This document shows, piece by piece, positions 12,236 to 22,335 of a stretch of DNA of 64,000 bases. Location of the stretch: NCBI GenBank assembly GCA_010093485.1, contig MU001512.1, positions 766,842 to 830,841 of the forward strand, read 5' to 3'. The stretch comes from Karstenula rhodostoma CBS 690.94. Lineage: Eukaryota > Ascomycota > Dothideomycetes > Pleosporales > Didymosphaeriaceae. Every line of letters begins with the position of its first letter. The first letter of the stretch is position 1. A model generated the notes under the pieces. That model was not told the DNA's origin, did no database searches, and saw only the letters and a program-made list of their open reading frames with translations. The position numbers and the translations under genes were made by a program.

Positions 12236-12254
12236 ATTCGTAGCCGAGGAGACC

Positions 12255-12830
12255 ATGGCGAGCTCTTCGCGCGTACAGTCGCCAGCCAAGCGCCTGCTCA
12301 CGGAGCTGCAGAGCTACCAGTCGGACCCCAATGACGCGCTGCTGGAGCTGGGCCCCATCGACGACGATGAATTGATGCACTGGAGGGCCGTCATGAAGGG
12401 CGTGCCGGGCACCGCTTATGAAGGTAACCTCCCTTCGAGACCCTCCTTCGTCTCGCATGCCTAGCCCTAGCTACATCGACTCCCGTCCTAACAACCCCCA
12501 GGCGGCCGCTGGGCCCTCGACATCCACATCCCCAATACGTACCCCCTCGCGCCACCCACAATCCGCTTCATCACGCCCATCTGCCACCCGAACGTCGACT
12601 TCAAGACGGGCGAGATCTGCCTCGATCTGCTCAAGACATCGTGGACGCCCGCCTACACCATCACGACCACCATGACGAGCATACATCAGCTGCTGACGAG
12701 CGCTGAGCCTGATAGCCCGCTGAATGTCGACATCGCCCAGTTGTTTAGACAGGAAGACTATGTCGGGGCCGAGGCGCTGATTAGGTTTTACACCGAGACG
12801 GAGAGGTGGCAAGGCGGACCGAGGAGCTAG
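12255..12830 (+). CDS. PEX4: Peroxisomal ubiquitin-conjugating enzyme PEX4
   Basis: E2 enzyme that, anchored by PEX22 at the peroxisome, mono-ubiquitinates the import receptor PEX5 for recycling. The 165-residue UBC domain contains the HPN motif (85-87) and the active-site Cys (C96, in GEICLDLLK), followed by the SWTPAYTI and HQLLTSAEPDSPLN blocks typical of PEX4. Exons are 12255-12423 and 12502-12830; the 78-nt intron (GTAACC...CCCAG) restores YEGGRW. The length matches fungal PEX4, which is a bare UBC fold. It is divergent from RRP46. Confidence 0.9.
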
Positions 12831-13694
12831 TAGTGGGTGTTTGAGAGCAGGAAGACGAATGGCACACGGTTAACGTGCGCGGCATCGTGACATGATGTCA
12901 GAGGAGCAGCCGTGGTTCTCATGGGAACATAAAGACTGGAGGTAAGCCAAGGCCTTTATATATTTAATATAGGATAGTTTATCCTAGAGTAACTCAGGTT
13001 ACTATATAAGTTTCGAATCTTAACCTAATACTGTATCGCCGGTGTCCACACTCCCGTGGGAGCCGTGGATAGGGAAAGACGCGATTCAAGCGTGCGTGGT
13101 GGTAGCACTGTTGCTTGCGCTTCAGCGATTGGGAGGTACACATGGTCGATATGATATCCAGAGTTCAATTATTTATGTTTGGTTCCACAAGTATATTGAT
13201 TTCAACGTCGCGTGGAAAAATTGCATCAGAGACGCCCACCCACTGGAACCTCTGGGTTGACACGCAGGCAGAGACAACAAATCACGACCTATAATAATTA
13301 AAAACGCTGCGATACAGAAACCTTACTCCGGAGAATCAATGTGCGTACGAAATCAGGCACCCCACGAACAGCTCCGGATATGCCCGATCCGTGTTCTTTT
13401 CGAGCTGGTGCTGACCGTGAAAGCCCCACCTCTCCAAGGAATCACTGCGAATGACGACGAGAGATATGCGTCGGACTCGCACGTCTGAAATTACGTATGT
13501 CTATTCCTGAGGCCTTCTCGGATAAGTAGTCCTACCTTTTCCGTTAGTCGGAAAACCACACGAGACCAGCTCAGCGACGTAGCATACAACAACTGCCGTG
13601 TCCAGCATACAAAGCAGCATCGTCTCCTCAAGACCATCAACATTCTGTGATAAACTACACCATCGCTCCCCCTCAGAATTCCAACCCGATCATC
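12831..13694. other. Intergenic with AT-rich repeat relic
   Basis: No gene is visible. The stretch includes the AT-rich diverged repeat at 12910-13066 and the promoter of the HAD gene. Confidence 0.5.
12910..13066 (+). repeat. Diverged dispersed repeat, copy 1
   Basis: About 155 bases align by eye with the reverse complement of 21055-21218. Shared blocks include AACATAAAGACTGG, TCCTAGAGTAACT and TATCGCC. Many differences are C/T and G/A transitions, as expected of RIP-decayed transposon debris. The parent element cannot be identified. Confidence 0.75.
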
Positions 13695-14384
13695 ATGACC
13701 ACCCCACCATCACCCCCAAACCCCAAAGCCATAATCTTCGACCTCCTCACCGGCCTCCTCGACTCCTGGACCCTCTGGGACGCCTCCACGCCCACCGGCA
13801 CCTCCCTTGAAGGCCGCAAATGGCGCAAGCAATACCTAGAAGTCACATTCGGCAGCACCGTCTACGGGCCCGGCAGCACCTACGAAGAGCTCGTTGCGCG
13901 TTCAGCAGGGGAGTCCGGACTCCCAAACTCAGCGCCCGAGGCGTTGCTTCAGAATTGGAAGGATCTAACGGCGTGGCCGGAAGTGGGACGCGTGCTGAGG
14001 GCGCTGAGGGAGAAGGGCTACTTGCTTGGGGTGGTTACGAATTGCTCGAAGAAGCTGGGGCATGCGGCTGTGAGGAATGCGGAGAAGGCTGCTGAGGGGG
14101 CGGGAGAGGGGACTTGGAAGTTCGACGCGGCGGTCACGGCGGAGGAGACGGGGTGGTATAAGCCTGCGGTGCAGGCCTACCATGGCATCTTACCGCTGCT
14201 GGGTGAGGGTGTGAGGCCCGAGGACGTGCTCTTCGTGGCTGGCAGTGCGGGGGATGTTGTAGGGGCGACAAAAGCGGGGTTTAGAGTTGTGTGGAACAAC
14301 CATGTGGGATTGGAGAGGAAGGGCGATGTGCTGCCGTTGAGGGAGGGGAAGAGTTTGGACGAGGCGTTGCGAGACTTCTTGTGA
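13695..14384 (+). CDS. HAD-superfamily hydrolase (haloacid dehalogenase-like)
   Basis: A soluble HAD-fold hydrolase of 229 residues. Motif I is IIFDLLTGLLDSW, with the nucleophile Asp but Leu two positions later; this resembles dehalogenase-type members rather than phosphatases, which have DxD. Motif II is probably the VVTNCS segment, motif III the Lys in TGWYKPAV, and motif IV the DVLFVAGSAGDVVGATKAG block. The model is a single exon. An ATG 48 bases upstream (13647) is also in frame, but the start at 13695 (MTTPPSP) sits better with the conserved N-terminus. The substrate is unknown. It is the last ordinary gene before the decayed island. Confidence 0.82.
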   Translation: MTTPPSPPNPKAIIFDLLTGLLDSWTLWDASTPTGTSLEGRKWRKQYLEVTFGSTVYGPGSTYEELVARSAGESGLPNSAPEALLQNWKDLTAWPEVGRVLRALREKGYLLGVVTNCSKKLGHAAVRNAEKAAEGAGEGTWKFDAAVTAEETGWYKPAVQAYHGILPLLGEGVRPEDVLFVAGSAGDVVGATKAGFRVVWNNHVGLERKGDVLPLREGKSLDEALRDFL

Positions 14385-14500
14385 GCGTCATAGTTATAGA
14401 ATAGCAAAAAGTGGTTCAGTACTCGGGGCTGGTCGTTTGGTCGTCAGCATAGCAGTTCTGGAAGCATGAATCCATCTATCAAAAACGCTGGCAGGTCGAA

Positions 14501-15340
14501 ATGCAGGAGACCAAGTGGTGGAAAATGCGCTATCTCAACAAGTCCGACTTAGTGTTACGTACGGAGGGGACGGTCATTCAATTACGACAGGATAATGAGG
14601 CGGCAAAAGCGCAGATTGAGAGGTTGTTGGGTGAGCTCCGAGAGGCTCAAGAAGAGCTAGACGGCTTCACGTCCCGCGCCGAGGAAGAGCGGTTTGTGCT
14701 CCTGTTCAAAATTAGTGCACTTAACGTGAGTAGTACTCCTGTTTCCCACGCAAATCTTGATATCTCGGAAATTCTTGCTCACTGCTGCTAGGACGAGCTC
14801 AAAATAGTCAGCAAAGACGCCGACAGTCATCATGTGCATCTGGTGCAGGAACAAGCAGACAGTGCGCGACTTTGGAACGATATCGAAGAACTGGAAAAAG
14901 CACTGGTAGAAGTCAACGACGCCTGCGATGAGGCGGAAGATTAGAGGGCGAGCACGTAGTAGAAAGCTGATGAGCTTATACAGCAGCATGTGATCTTGCG
15001 CTGACTATGGATATGGTTAAAACACCATTTGGAATAGCAGCGTTCGTTAGTAGCAGATCTCACCGCTTAGCTTAACTATAAATAGCAAAATGTCTAGTAA
15101 CTTCGAATAAAACTCTCTAAGTATGAGACCGAGTTCTCTAAGGCCTATAAGGCGATGAACGAGCTATACTAGACTATAGAAGCTGTAGACATAAGCACGG
15201 GCGAGGAGCTACTTCGCTATATTCACTAACTAGTAGATGCTTGAATAGAGTTGGCTGCGTTGGTAAGGGAAAAGATTGAACTTGAAGAAGTATTAGGCGG
15301 ACTAGTTCAGTCAGTTGAGGAGAAAGGGCTGTTGATTTGA
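14501..15340 (+). pseudogene. Coiled-coil gene with 12 in-frame stops (RIP-like)
   Basis: The first part reads as a 125-residue coiled-coil protein: exon 14501-14725, a 66-nt intron (GTGAGT...GCTAG), then exon 14792-14944. The frame does not end there. After the TAG at 14942 the same frame continues to 15340 in Glu/Lys/Gln/Leu-rich coiled-coil sequence (for example LSKYETEFSKAYKAMNELY), interrupted by stops at 14942, 14957, 14960, 15002, 15035, 15068, 15083, 15095, 15098, 15170, 15227 and 15242. Ten are TAG/TAA, which arise from CAG/CAA by CpA-to-TpA change, and two are TGA, as from TGG. I infer a decayed gene. An extension upstream of 14501 in frame (from about 14453) is also possible. Function is unknown. 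Confidence 0.65.
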
Positions 15341-15664
15341 TCGCTCGGCGGTAATATACTCCTATAACTAGATATATGTCCTTAACTACTTAGTTACACT
15401 GTTTCCTATGTGTCTAATGCGCATGTATAATCTGAGCATAGGTTGCATAATTTGAATGAATACTATGGGTATTGTGATGATAAAGATAATATATTAATTC
15501 TTATAGCTAATATACCGTGGCCAAGTCCATATACGCAGATGTAAAGTAGAAAAAAGATAGAGATCATTTGCCCACCCAAAGATACCATGTACTTCCGTCA
15601 CTGCCAATCATGGCAGTACGCCTCCCCCCCACCCAATCGATAAACCATGTTTTAGCCGCCACCA
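15341..15664. other. AT-rich gap
   Basis: AT-rich and TpA-rich, continuing the RIP-like composition of the preceding pseudogene. Nothing else is visible. Confidence 0.5.
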
Positions 15665-16570
15665 TCAGGAATCCACTGATCCAAGGGAATTGTATGCCTG
15701 TTGTAGTTGTTCGAGCAGGCGACTCAAGCTTGCAGACAAGGCTTGCCCGAGCTGCTGCTCCGTCATGCTATCGACCTCCTCGACGGGATGTTCTTTTTCG
15801 CCTGAATTCTCATTCTCGAGGAATCCTTCCGCTGCTGCTCCTCCCTCCGTAGTCTCGTCATCTGGTGCGCTGGACACAACAACTCCGAGTTGTTTCAGGT
15901 AGTCAGCGAGTGTGGGTTCGAACCAGAAATGCACATCATCGACACGCTGATAGTCGAGGGCTGGCTTGAGATAACGATTTGATATTTCGGTCGTTGGCTT
16001 GGTCATCATTTGGAACTCCTGCTGGATGATCGATACCTCATGGTCGGAAAGCTCTCGGGACCAAGACTAGTTCATGATTTCTTGGGCGGAGAGTCCGTCA
16101 TTGGGCATCAGGCGTTCTTGTCGGTGGTCGTTGTCCGTGTTCCAGTCGTCGGGAATATGGCGGCCGTTCTTTTTGCGATTGGGTACGACAAGGTTGATTG
16201 CCTTCCGGATACTGAGGGCATCCTCCCCTTTGGCTATCCGCTCCAAGAACTCCTGGTGTGGTATTTTGGATAGTTCCGCAAAGCCGAGACGATTTTTGTA
16301 CCGTTCTAGCCATGCATCGTGCACTTTTGCGGTGGAAAATGTGCCTTTGTCAGAAAGGAAACGGGCTGGAACCGTGTTCAGATCCAGCTCATGTTGTTGG
16401 ACTCGCGAAGCCTTCATTGGATCGTTGTAATAATACAATTGAAGTTGACCATGCACTAGGCAGTGGGAGACTGCCCATACCTCCCTAATCGGCCTTTCTT
16501 TCGTTTTGCCGATTTTCATCCTCCATGTCTTCGGCTCGGAATCGGATAGGTCTTCCACTCCGCCGTTCAT
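15665..16570 (-). pseudogene. Unknown gene split by a single in-frame TAG
   Basis: One open frame of 302 codons begins at ATG 16570 (MNGGVEDLSDSEPK) and is interrupted only at codon 168 by TAG (forward 16067-16069). Both halves look like one protein: the reading flows through ...SAQEIMN-stop-SWSRELSDHEV and on into TKPTTEISNRYLK. A CAG-to-TAG change (CpA to TpA) would explain it. I looked for an intron removing the stop and found no donor/acceptor pair that keeps the frame. The upstream 167-residue part could still be made. No family is recognised; the sequence is soluble, with a C-terminal helical region rich in Gln and Glu. Alternatives are a true two-ORF arrangement or readthrough. Confidence 0.55.
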
Positions 16571-17620
16571 GGTGGCTGCTTAAGGGTGATGAAGAAGTTG
16601 AAGGAGTTGAAGGAGTCGACAAGGCTGTAGGGGGCGAGCGGAACGGGTCTTATAGCTTGTTGGGTCTGTTGGAAGTGTGTGTTGACGGCAGACTATTACT
16701 TGCGAAGTGAGAGAAACGGACAGTCCACTCACGAACTCGTGCAGCGAATGAGTAGTTGTTGCGCTCCGCAGCAGCGGAACGTAAGACTCTTCGTGGTAAG
16801 TAAAAGAGACACTGCGCGTATGGAAGATGCGGTAGATACTACCGGAACCCTTCCATCGATGATAATACTGGATTCAGCGCATTTTGGTCAAGAATGAAAG
16901 GATTCAGAGAACATTTGTATAACGCATGATGGGAATCAAAGAGAAGACCTAAAGGTAGATGGATATATAGTGTTCCGCCAAGTCTATAAAAACGCCTAGT
17001 GATTTATGATCGCGTTGGTGAGGCAGATGGGTTATATCGCTGTGCCGTTCCATGTTGGATTGTTCATGATTCGATGGTTCCGTTCCGCGTAGGGGTGCTT
17101 ACAAGTATCATCAATCAGACGCCTAGTAGAATAGACACGGTTCTGATAGTTCCGTTCCATAAAAAAGCAAGTAATAGCTTCCTATGCCATGGTAAACGAA
17201 TATCAGTAAATTTCCCATTCCGCATAAATACAAACATGAACATTATAGTGAAGCTGTCTGAGAGGTCACATATAACGATTACCGTGCCATCGTGCCACTT
17301 TGCAAAAGAGAACAGATCGATTATACAATTCCGGTGTACCAAGAGGCGGTGCAATGCAACAAAAGAAGATGGATATTATACTGCTCATTAGGAATACGAC
17401 ACGCATCACACCGCTTTACATGTAGTGGCAAAGCGGATTGTATTGTAGCATGAATAGAACTGGATCAGAGGATGCACAAGTTTGGAGAAGTAGAGGTAAA
17501 CAGACTTGGACGTCCCGGAAAAAAATCGATGATAAAAGCATATGAATAGATCCTGTACGGATAGGAGGGCTCAAGTGGAAGGTTATTGGGCACGATTCAA
17601 ATCGCTTCCCTTGATGTTCT
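16571..17620. other. Gene-poor stretch, about 1 kb
   Basis: No supported gene. Short words recur (ACGCCTAGT near 16993 and 17120, GTTCCGTTCC near 17077 and 17150), suggesting old repeat debris, but no element boundary is visible. Confidence 0.4.
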
Positions 17621-18771
17621 CTAGTAAATACTGAAATTCAAATAAGACTTCATCAGTAACAGATGCAAATGCCAAGTTTCGCATGCGCCTGTATGAGAAG
17701 CGAGACCTCCGATGCTGGTAGCATGTCCGTCCCCTAGACTTCCTACCATTTGATCATCTTCACACCGTCGAGTTTCTCCTTGGTTCCGCTCAATGATCTT
17801 CTCTAGGCTATCCCTGTAGCCATGTCTGCAGACAGCAAGACTCTGCTGCATTCTCAAGCATCGAGTATCTGCGGATACCTCCTCCGTCGAATTCGTAGCA
17901 GCCAGACTGAACAGCTTCTCCGCGTACATGTTGCGTGCTTTGCTGCTGAGATTTTCAAAAGCCTGGTCATCTCTGATGGTCGTGTTCAGCAAGTGAATGT
18001 CTGCAGCCAGCTGGTCCTGTAAAGGCGATAATACCCCTTGGGGCTGCTCAACAAGCCCACCGACCAGGACGCCGATAACCGTCATCATTTTCTCTGCCGT
18101 GTGGAAATAACAGGTCATGTGTGTTTGTAAATCCGCTTCTGAAGATTCTGTACTGGGTGGGATTGTCTGGGTGAACTCGACAAAGTCTGTCAGCGCGGGA
18201 TCCAGGTTGTCGAGCGCGGTGGCGATGGGCTTGGCAAGCGTGCATATCATATGCACAATGAATTCGGCGCGTTTGGTGTCCATGTTGTTGCCGTTCTGCA
18301 CGAGGTTCGACCATGCCTTGAAGTCTGATATGGAGTCTTGTATGGACCCGAGTCTTTTGCAGTGCGCCTGTTGAACTGTCAGTACCGCTCCAGAGAAGTA
18401 AGCATGTCCCATACATAAGGATCCAATGTCCTAAGCGTCTGCAAGAGAGCGTCTTCCATCTTGCACAGGCCCCCGTGTGCTTCACGGACAATTGGTACCG
18501 CCAGTTTCAGGGCTGCATGCCGTTTTTCCGCTGCCCGAAGCTGTTCAGACTTTGTAGGCACCCGGGGTGGTGGATTGCGGGAGGATTGTGGGGGTATCGA
18601 GCTGCGTATGCTGGTCGCACTCGATAGTACCTGGGTTTGGACTGCAGAGGTTTGCGGCGGTAGCTGTTTTTGATTTTTGCCGTGCGTGTTCGTAGCCGGT
18701 GGAGTGGGTTTATCAGGCCTAGGAGTGATAGCTGGACGTGGCCGACTGAAGAAGTTGTCCTTCCCTGACAT
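17621..18771 (-). CDS. Unknown protein, intact two-exon gene
   Basis: I do not recognise this protein. Exons are 18415-18771 and 17621-18367, separated by a 47-nt intron (GTATGG...CAACAG) that joins LDPY to AHCKRL in phase, for 367 residues. The N-terminal 75 residues are Pro/Ser/Thr-rich and disordered (SRPRPAITPRPDKPTPP). The rest is predicted helical, with a long middle part (TLAKPIATALDNLDPALTDF, then a glycine-containing VIGVLVGGLVEQP stretch). No catalytic motif, membrane helix or signal peptide is evident. It is one of the few apparently intact genes inside the decayed island, so it may be lineage-specific. Confidence 0.55.
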
Positions 18772-19670
18772 TTTGAGGGTCGTGCAAAGGGCTGACTGTG
18801 GGTGTAAGGATTCATAGCTGTCTTACTACAAGTTGGTCCAGTACAAGCGCACGGGCCTAGACCAACTCAGGTGAAGGTAAACCACAATTAAACATCTAAG
18901 CGGAGCGCAACAATTTGCTGTGCGAGTGAACCTCTATGTGCTTTGGACCAACGGAAATTGCAGTCAATTTCGAATGTGAGCATGGTCCGACTTCGGTGTG
19001 TTTCTTACGAGTATATGGCCGGGACGTAACATATGTATTTGAATCTTTAAACAAGGTCATAGTAAAACATTGTGGTAATAAGTCGGTCTAATTTATTCAG
19101 CGGAAACATCATCTCTAATGCTCAAGACGCTCACAAAGCTTCAATACAGCCTGTTGGCGGAATGCATCAAGTATATAATGTATCAACAAGTGATTTGAGA
19201 AGCAGCGAAGTTATGGTAATAGGAAAGTCAATGGGTCAGTGCTATGTCGGAACGCATCAAGAATTCTAGGTGATAAGTTCATCTTCATGGGCGTGATATG
19301 GCTTTGATAGTCACCGGAGGGCGAAAGCGAGCGGAACGCAACAATCGTGGTTACCTTAAACAGTCATAGGCGCTGCGAAGAGCGTGACGAAACGATCCTT
19401 TACATCAATCCAGATGCATGGTGTCAGCAGTCGCGCGACGGGGCGGTTCCAAATGGAGCGCAACAATCCGCCGTACTTGAGTGGGCGTAGCGAAACAACA
19501 ATCATCAGTTGCCTACAAATCATTACAGAAAAGGAAGCCGCGCTAGTGCGCCAGTATCCTGTGCGATTGTTCCAGTTCTTCTCTTCACCTCTCCACTTCC
19601 AGACTTGGGTACGCAAAGCACAACTATCATCACCACCTTAAACTCCCACCACGTCAACACCACTCGCAAT
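18772..19670. other. Intergenic; short word GAGCGCAACAAT recurs
   Basis: No gene. A 12-base word (GAGCGCAACAAT, once as GAACGCAACAAT) occurs near 18903, 19334 and 19456, hinting at eroded repeats. Pyrimidine-rich sequence just before 19671 may be the old promoter of the SNF2 relic. Confidence 0.4.
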
Positions 19671-20708
19671 ATGGCGGGTGGCGACCTACCTTTGCGATAT
19701 CCCTCACCGGATGAACCGTGGACGCCCCATGCAGGTGATCCCACTGGGGCCCTCGCAACCATACGAAACATTTTCAGGTCAGCAACAAAAGAACCTGACA
19801 CAGAAGAATCCAGTCATGGACTACCACAAGACGAGAAGGAGAAACAGATCATTGAGTCAGCACGGGAGCTCATGCTCCACGGCGTCAATGCACCCCACGA
19901 TGACCAAGAATGGGTCCCAGAACACTAGGAATGGGCCTTCATACACAGTTCACGCGCGCTTTTGGATGCCAGAGTTCCTCTCACACTGAGGAATTGTCAA
20001 AGACATGCTCTGAATCGGATTCTACACATGCTGTACAATCTGAACCACGGTGCACTACTGGCCCTTGACATGGGCCTTGGCAAAACGCTCGTAGTATTGG
20101 GTAAGCAAAGACGCATACTTCTGTTTATCATCTAACAGCCACATAGCACTTTGTATTGAACTCACGAAGCGATATCGAGGGGTAGATGAGCGGTGGACGC
20201 ACCAGCCCGATGATCTTCGACTACAAGAAGAACAGCTGGTTGGCGTAACACCCTTTCGAGGGGGCATTCTAATCGTGGCCCCGCTGAGCGTGTTAACGCA
20301 TTGGGAGAGAAGTTTTGGAGACCATGTCAAGGCAGGTCATTTTTCCGTCCTGGTCTACCTACCGTAAGTGCCCCTGGTGTTCCACAAGCCGGTTACTGCT
20401 AACATGTCTTGATCTCAGATGGCGATACAGCAAGAGAACACAGAGCGACCTCAACATTGATCAAATACGATGTAGTCATAATGATTTATCACACCCTGCG
20501 AGGGGAACGCGACGACCGACAAAAAGCCTATGCGAACGGCCGCAAATGCTTTTGTCCGCTTCTCGACCTATACTGGCTTCTTTTGGTGTTGGACGTATAA
20601 CATAGCAAGTTACTACAGGATTGATTAGGTGCGCGCCAATTCTGGCTTTTTGTGTCAGCCACTGTGAATGGTAGAACTGTGTCCTTAGTGAGCAAGTTCA
20701 TGTGCTGA
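19671..20708 (+). pseudogene. SNF2-family ATPase relic (Rad5/HLTF-like)
   Basis: Remnant of a SNF2 helicase-like ATPase. The first exon runs from ATG 19671 (MAGGDLPLRYPSP) through an in-frame TAG at 19926 into motif I, DMGLGKT. After a 46-nt intron (20101-20146) comes motif Ia (ILIVAPLSVLTHWE). A second intron (about 20364-20418) leads to the STLIKYDVVIMIYHTL and LLDLYWLLLVLD blocks, but the phase across that intron is off by one. At motif II, where DEAH is expected, the frame reads D-V-stop-H (stop at 20598-20600). The same frame then continues to a recognisable QFWLFVSATVNGRT segment and ends at 20708. The C-terminal helicase domain is absent. Stop, frame slip and lost motif II together indicate a dead gene; the TAG fits CAG-to-TAG. 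Confidence 0.75.
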
Positions 20709-20769
20709 GATAGCGGCTGGGAGCAAAAAGTCGAAACTTCGCGAGACATGCTCGGAAAATCCTGGTACG

Positions 20770-20841
20770 TGGACGGGTAGGGGATCGAACCCTAGACCTC
20801 CCGCATGCAAAGCGGGCGCTCTACCACTGAGCTACACGCCC
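20770..20841 (-). tRNA. tRNA-Ala (TGC)
   Basis: Read on the minus strand, the 72-base sequence (including the discriminator A at 20770) folds as a cloverleaf. It has the D-arm AGCTCAGTGGTAGAGC, an anticodon stem CCCGC/GCGGG around TTTGCAT (anticodon TGC at 20807-20809), and a T-arm with GGTTCGATCC. There is no intron. The acceptor stem GGGCGTG/CCCGTCC has one apparent T-C mismatch at the sixth pair, where A would pair; the pairing is otherwise complete apart from one G-T. It lies just downstream of the SNF2 relic. Confidence 0.9.
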
Positions 20842-21789
20842 CAGACGATTCCAGTTGGAGTGTTGGTTGTCATGTGATCTGGGGGAGTTTAAAACAATAT
20901 ATAGCAGAACCAAACAAAGTTGTGAGCCTCCACAGCAGCAAATAGGTATACTCAAACATCGAGCGCACTCGGAAGTGGACACTGCTCTATTAATGGACGC
21001 ACCAGGCCCACAATGCTAGCCTCGGAGCGGTGCGCAGGCTACTCGCGAAGCGAGACCATCCATGTCTCACAGGAAGGTGAACACTGGCGATATAGTTTTA
21101 GGTCAAGATTTAAACTTGTATAGTAGCCTAAGTTACTCTAGGATTGACTATTCTATATCTAACTGGCGAAGGCCTTAGCATATATCCAGTCTTTATGTTG
21201 CTATGAGAGCCATGTCTTCGGTATCTGAACGAGTTGGTCACCACCGCAATGCACAAGATCAAATCATTTATCCGACATGTGATCAAGAATGGCAATCACA
21301 TGGATTCGTGTAAGCGATATATTGATTGTACAGTACGCGCATCAGCCAGCCTTGTAGTCATCAATCCCAGTCATACAACGCCATTTATGGGGCATGCAAC
21401 CCTGCAGGGCAGTACCTCTATCCATACCCCACGAACGGAGTTCCCGATTCCGAATACAATCCGTGATAGCATCAGCGCATTTGTTGTGCACGCGACTCTC
21501 CCGCTATCCGCTGCGAGTATGTAGGTGCTCGGGCTCGAGCTGGGCCGCCCCACTTCTTCAGCTAGTCAGCGGAAGCCACCTCCGGTACAACAACAGACAA
21601 CATGGCGCTTGAGTCCATACTTAAGCGAGTCCAAGAATAAAGGCTTGGATGCATGTGAGACTGCAGAATGTAGTGTGTTGCGGGATTAGTGGCCCTGGAA
21701 ATGACGTGATATGCGACAGTATGGTTGCGGCGCGACACGCTCCTTGATTCTTCTCGGCGATGGTTGTTTGATTGGTGATTTTGGTGTTC
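20842..21789. other. Intergenic with repeat relic
   Basis: No gene is visible. It contains the second copy of the diverged inverted repeat. Confidence 0.5.
21055..21218 (-). repeat. Diverged dispersed repeat, copy 2 (inverted)
   Basis: The reverse complement aligns with 12910-13066 over its whole length, with many transitions (for example CTTAGGCTAC here against CTCAGGTTAC there). The two copies face each other and bracket about 8 kb that includes all three stop-interrupted genes. Confidence 0.75.
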
Positions 21790-22335
21790 TCATTCTCCAG
21801 GGATAATCCATTGGTTCCTTCGCCAGCGGTTCGAGGATACGGTCACTGTGCCACGAAGCGTATTCTGCTGGGTCGGTAGACTGTTCAGTGACACTCGGCG
21901 AGTATAAGATGTTACAGCAATGTCCTTGAGTTGTTCGACGGATGGGTGGTATGAATGCCGTCGAATTGTGGGTAGAGGGTACAGTCGAGGATCGTATGGC
22001 CCAGGCAGAGGTTGAACTGGAGACGTCCAAGGATATATAGGCTTGGAGACGACGGTCTGCTGATCTTGGCCTCCTGTTGATGCGTTTGGTCTCAGGTGTT
22101 TTGGCGATGCTTCTTGACATGGGAAGGAACATCTCTCTGTGACAGTGGCGACAGCTTCTGAACTTGGTGTCCTTCTCTTTCTGGACGAGTACTTGATAAC
22201 AGCCAGTCGCAGACCTATCGCGACAACCAGAACCAACAAGAAGCACGTTGATAGCATGGCATAATCATGTTGACAGGTCGTGGAGAGTTCAAGGATGCGG
22301 TCTTGGTCCGAGGATTTGGGTGGTTGAGGAGGCAT
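21790..22335 (-). CDS. Small single-pass membrane protein, unknown
   Basis: A single-exon model of 181 residues starting at ATG 22335 (MPPQPPKSSDQD). One hydrophobic helix near residues 27-45 (STCFLLVLVVAIGLRLAVI) is followed by basic SSRKRR, so the short N-terminus is probably outside or luminal and the tail cytosolic. The tail is Pro/Ser-rich and ends in a compact RRNQWIIPGE motif that resembles C-termini of other small fungal membrane proteins, though I cannot name a family. No neighbour suggests a role. Confidence 0.45.
   Translation of the reverse strand: MPPQPPKSSDQDRILELSTTCQHDYAMLSTCFLLVLVVAIGLRLAVIKYSSRKRRTPSSEAVATVTERCSFPCQEASPKHLRPNASTGGQDQQTVVSKPIYPWTSPVQPLPGPYDPRLYPLPTIRRHSYHPSVEQLKDIAVTSYTRRVSLNSLPTQQNTLRGTVTVSSNRWRRNQWIIPGE

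Noticed and set aside
15905..15920. GGGTTCGAACC resembling a tRNA B-box
   Set aside because: It lies in the coding frame of the TAG-split gene; no cloverleaf or A-box can be drawn around it.
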